NCBI GenBank assembly: GCA_963377175.1
Contig: CAUJNA010003812.1
Location: 62,001 to 126,000, forward strand
Direction of reading: 5' to 3'
DNA from: Effrenium voratum
Lineage: Eukaryota; Sar; Dinophyceae; Suessiales; Symbiodiniaceae
Length of the DNA stretch: 64,000 nucleotides
Part shown: positions 61,411 through 64,000 of the stretch, piece by piece
How positions within the stretch are numbered: position 1 is the first letter of the stretch
Layout of the letters: each line of letters begins with the position of its first letter
The notes under the pieces: generated by a model
What the model was told of the DNA's origin: nothing
What the model saw: the letters and a program-made list of their open reading frames with translations, nothing else
Database searches by the model: none
Position numbers and translations under genes: made by a program

Positions 61411-61549
61411 GTTTGTGGTTGGTCACCTCAACCTTCCCCAGTAGCAAAGACTTTGAGCAAGGGAAAGAGAGAGAGTTCAGGAGCCCGTGACTGCGCCACA
61501 GTCACTTCACCGCACTTGGTGCATGTTGTGTTTAGTTTCTTGGGTTCAA

Positions 61550-61673
61550 CATGGCTGTGGGTCAAAGCCAATGGCATCCCGTTTTGGGGGTAGATGCACC
61601 ACCCATTTTAGAACCTTTTTTAGTGGGGATTGGGATGTTCACTGGGGGTACGGTATTTTGACCCATGGCCATG
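61550..61673 (+). mobile_element. family J element
   Basis: CATGGCTGTGGGTCAAAGCC to TATTTTGACCCATGGCCATG, imperfect inverted ends. The interior is as at 4002-4124. Confidence 0.65.
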
Positions 61674-62017
61674 TGTTCTTCATTGTTTGGTTGCTTGTTC
61701 ACATGTTTTTAGTTGAACTCTTTGGTTTTGTTGGTTTGTTTTGATCATTTTACGTGTTCTGACCGTGTTGGCTAATTGTTCGGCTCATGTGTTTTTAGCT
61801 GGTCAGTTGGTTTGTCAACTCCGTTTGTCTCTTTTTGTTTCGTGGTTTTGGTCGTTCGCGTTTATTTGTTTGCTTTCTTGGCTCTTGATTTTTACTTGGC
61901 TCTGTTCATGCTTTCTGTGTGTTTGGTTCATCTGCCTTTGTCCTTCGGGCCGTCTTCGTTGCTTCTGTTCTTTAGTCGGTTGGATGCAGCGCTTCATTCT
62001 CGACTTGGCCAAGGTTA

Positions 62018-62083
62018 GAGGCTGAGGTGAATGAGGATCAGAGGATCCACAAGCTGGACGAAGTCTTGGATGAGTGCTGGTGA
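62018..62083 (+). CDS. short terminal exon, acidic helix
   Basis: The frame reads EAEVNEDQRIHKLDEVLDEC, then W and TGA at 62081. Preceded by CTTGGCCAAGGTTAG, an acceptor-like junction. Coiled-coil-like acidic helix. Too short to name. Confidence 0.45.
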   Translation, partial: EAEVNEDQRIHKLDEVLDECW

Positions 62084-62137
62084 CTGCGTGCGAATCCACG
62101 CGGTTCAACCGGCGAATCGTCCGGTTCCTGGGTTTGG

Positions 62138-62255
62138 TTTGGTCCCGCATTAGTGCCCTTTTACTCTTTTCGGGGGGAGGGTTACCCTACTAAAATGGAC
62201 TACAGAACAAAAAGTTGGTACCCTTATTCTAAGTCCTCTCTACTGGAGGACCTAG
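62138..62255 (+). mobile_element. family C element
   Basis: GGTCCCGCATTAGTGCCC to CTACTGGAGGACCTAG. Immediately before it lies GGCGAATCGTCCGGTTCC, the left signature of family A, so two families abut here. Confidence 0.65.
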
Positions 62256-62408
62256 TTTATTAAGCTTGGGGGTGACGTTGATAGTGAAATCACGGGGGTG
62301 TTCCCCAAGAGAGTCGAACAGCAGACCAATACTTCCAACAGCGCGGCTGTTGTCTGTGACCAAGGGATCCCATTGATGTAACCAGTGTTTTGCAGTGATA
62401 TGCCCATA

Positions 62409-62515
62409 ATGTTGACCCCAGATCAATAAACCCTGGTTTTAGTGGGGGTTCATCACTTTTGGAGGGGAACACCCCCATATTAGTAAGCCGGGGTTTATTA
62501 ATCCGGGGTCAACAT
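62409..62515 (+). mobile_element. family E element, best inverted ends
   Basis: ATGTTGACCCCAGATCAATA and TATTAATCCGGGGTCAACAT. 107 bp, the cleanest copy of the family. Confidence 0.75.
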
Positions 62516-62529
62516 CAATCCGCAGTCCA

Positions 62530-62776
62530 CTGCCTTTTGCGAACGGGGGCCCTTGGCTCAGACAAACTCATGAAATCTCATGACTTTCTCCGCGCTTTGC
62601 GCGGCGAGTGCCGAATGTATTGTCCTGAGCTGCAAGCTGCTTGCAGCGAGGGCATCGATTTACCTGCGAAGCGCAGCGTCTGTGGATCCGTCTGCGACCA
62701 TTTGCCTTGGCCTCCGAAGGAGCCGGTCAATGCCTCAGAGAAAAAACATGTTGTGCGCCTCCGTTCAGGGCTTTAG
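62530..62776 (+). CDS. possible large terminal exon, Cys-rich
   Basis: One frame is open for about 80 codons to TAG at 62774, reading MKSHDFLRALRGECRMYCPE, then QAACSEGIDLPAKRSVCGSV and PWPPKEPVNASEKKHVVRLR. Six cysteines in the first 55 residues. A second frame (62580-62837) is open as well and less biased. No family is recognised. No acceptor is obvious. Confidence 0.35.
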
Positions 62777-62790
62777 AATATGTTCCTTGT

Positions 62791-62894
62791 CTAGGTCCCC
62801 CAGTAGTGCCCTTTTTTGGGGAGGGTTCCCCTACTGAAAGAGACTACGGAAAAAAGGGGTACCCTTATTCCAACCTCTCCACTAAAAAACCTAG
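62791..62894 (+). mobile_element. family C element with 4-bp target duplication
   Basis: CTAGGTCCCCCAGTAG to CCACTAAAAAACCTAG. TTGT at 62787-62790 and 62895-62898. 104 bp. Confidence 0.75.
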
Positions 62895-63327
62895 TTGTTG
62901 ATGTAAACTACAAGGGGCCCGTTCGTTCAAAGGATTTCGATGCTAAGGGTGTCACTGTAGTTTCGAGCCGAAAAGCGCAATGGCCAAAGGGCGACGTTAC
63001 ACTATGTTGACAGTGCCTACGGGAAATATTGACAACTGACTTATCAATCTGATGCAGGATGCGGGGCAACTCCTTTCTTGGCCAGTGTGTGTGGTATCCA
63101 ATCAGGTTCTTTTTCTACCTCATTCCATTGCCAGACATGATTCATCCCCCTGGGCTCAACACAGTTTGGAAGCATGGCGTTGAGACCTTATGGAGATCTC
63201 TCAAATGGGGAAATAGTGACAAGAGTTTTGGAGGAAATCGGTGACTAACCGTGAAGTTGAAGTCTTTCGGTTCAACCTTCCTGAGTTCATAAGCTTTAAA
63301 GGCTTGGGTTTGGACCATTGCAGTGGC

Positions 63328-63455
63328 AGAAAGTTCAGGATTCAGGAGCAGTCGTGGCCCATGCTTTACTAGCAACAAATTTGACCCAGCTTCGGTCTGG
63401 GGAAGTCGTGGCCAGTCGTGGTGGCTTGCGGCAAGCCGCAAACCATGGCCATGGC
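63328..63455 (+). CDS. exon-like
   Basis: Reads VQDSGAVVAHALLATNLTQL, then RSGEVVASRGGLRQAANHGH. It is preceded by CCATTGCAGTGGCAG. Codon bias is moderate. Ala/Val-rich helix followed by a His/Arg tail. Family unknown. Confidence 0.4.
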
Positions 63456-63632
63456 CCTCATAGGCGTTCCGGTGGCATGGTCAGTCTTTTTTTGGGTTGT
63501 CGGGTTTCCAAAATGGCGACGCCTCGTTTTCCTTTGGTTTGCCCTTTAAGAACCAACCAAAACGGGGGTACTACCTGAAACAAAGACGAGCCCATCTTTA
63601 ATAGGTTTTCTTGCACGCGTTTTCCTTCGGAG

Positions 63633-63687
63633 GCCGCAGCTCCAAAGCAGAGTCCGGCACTCGAGAGAGGAAGCTTCAGAGTAAAAG
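63633..63687 (+). CDS. short exon with GTAGGG donor
   Basis: Between GCGTTTTCCTTCGGAG and AAAAG|GTAGGGTATG the frame reads AAAPKQSPALERGSFRVK. Both junctions look like splice sites, which supports this 55-nt exon even though it is short. Confidence 0.5.
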
Positions 63688-63866
63688 GTAGGGTATGGTG
63701 AACGTGTGGTGAGTTGTTTAAAGGTTTGTTTCGGGGTTTAGAAATGAAACTGCAAGGAATCCACTCATTTTCTATCGTACCATGAGGTTGGGGGGGGGGG
63801 GGACTTGGGACTTTGATGGTGTTGGGTTTCAGATGGCCTCTATACCCGCATTTGGTACAAATTGTG

Positions 63867-64000
63867 TATACGGGGGTTGATCAATATTCCGCGAACGGCT
63901 CCCAGTTTTCACCATGAGTAAGTTTTCCCATGTGGCAAATATCATCTTAAGTGGTTTTTCAACCAATGCTCATCCCATGTACAGGACCTTTTGATCAACC
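63867..64000 (+). mobile_element. family F element, cut by the window edge
   Basis: Begins TATACGGGGGTTGATCA and ends at the window border within TTTTGATCAACC, matching the 11147-11282 copy. Confidence 0.65.

Noticed and set aside
3464..62894. Simple GT-AG excision of family C bodies as proof of introns
   Set aside because: CTAG|GT...CCTAG| would leave 8 extra bases (CTAG plus one duplication) relative to the empty site, so the canonical-splice reading is not proven by sequence and is listed only as one model.
1..64000. Dinoflagellate spliced-leader relics (CATTTTGGCTCAAG) marking retrogenes
   Set aside because: I looked for the motif on + and found no convincing match; a computed search on both strands is needed for certainty.

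Overview
The window reads as nuclear DNA of a dinoflagellate, most likely a core, Symbiodiniaceae-like lineage. This is an inference. It rests on a Ty1/copia retrotransposon whose motifs match those known from dinoflagellates, on very short GC3-rich exons scattered in long introns, on GC/GT donors and AG acceptors, and on a dense load of short inverted-repeat elements resembling introners. Almost no open reading frame outside the retrotransposon is a complete gene. Most long ORFs are chance or lie in tandem repeats.

Layout. 1-15.3 kb: about ten exon-like GC islands, all on the + strand, separated by copies of short repeat families. I label these families A, B, C, D, E, F, H, I, J, K, L, M, N, P and Q. 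15.7-17.5 kb: four adjacent but different tandem arrays (13, about 27, about 73 and 14 bp units). 18-36 kb: more isolated exons, a TTTAGTTGG-type array (28.3-28.9 kb), a 38-bp minisatellite (30.7-31.3 kb), serine/arginine-rich exons and a hAT-like miniature element. 37-45 kb: five + strand exons with ankyrin-repeat character, probably parts of one ankyrin gene. 48.2-56.5 kb: a copia element with identical 205-bp LTRs, a 5-bp target duplication, gag-protease, integrase, reverse transcriptase and RNase H, but with many reading-frame changes. It sits inside an older family C element. 56.7-64 kb: further exons and short elements.

How the parts fit. The recognisable exons are all on +, consistent with one or more unidirectional genes. 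Families A, B, C and I are also all on + as far as I can see, although their ends are near-symmetric. Several copies of A, C and I have CTNGG-like...CCNAG-like ends and perfect 4-bp target duplications. One (6714-6829) interrupts an exon so that removing the element plus one duplication leaves an open frame. This is the most interesting signal here: a set of related miniature elements acting as introns or colonising introns. Splicing is not proven from sequence alone.

Limits: exon boundaries, reading frames and repeat edges were judged by eye from codon third-position GC, splice-like junctions and alignment of copies. No homology search, RNA evidence or computed statistics were available.
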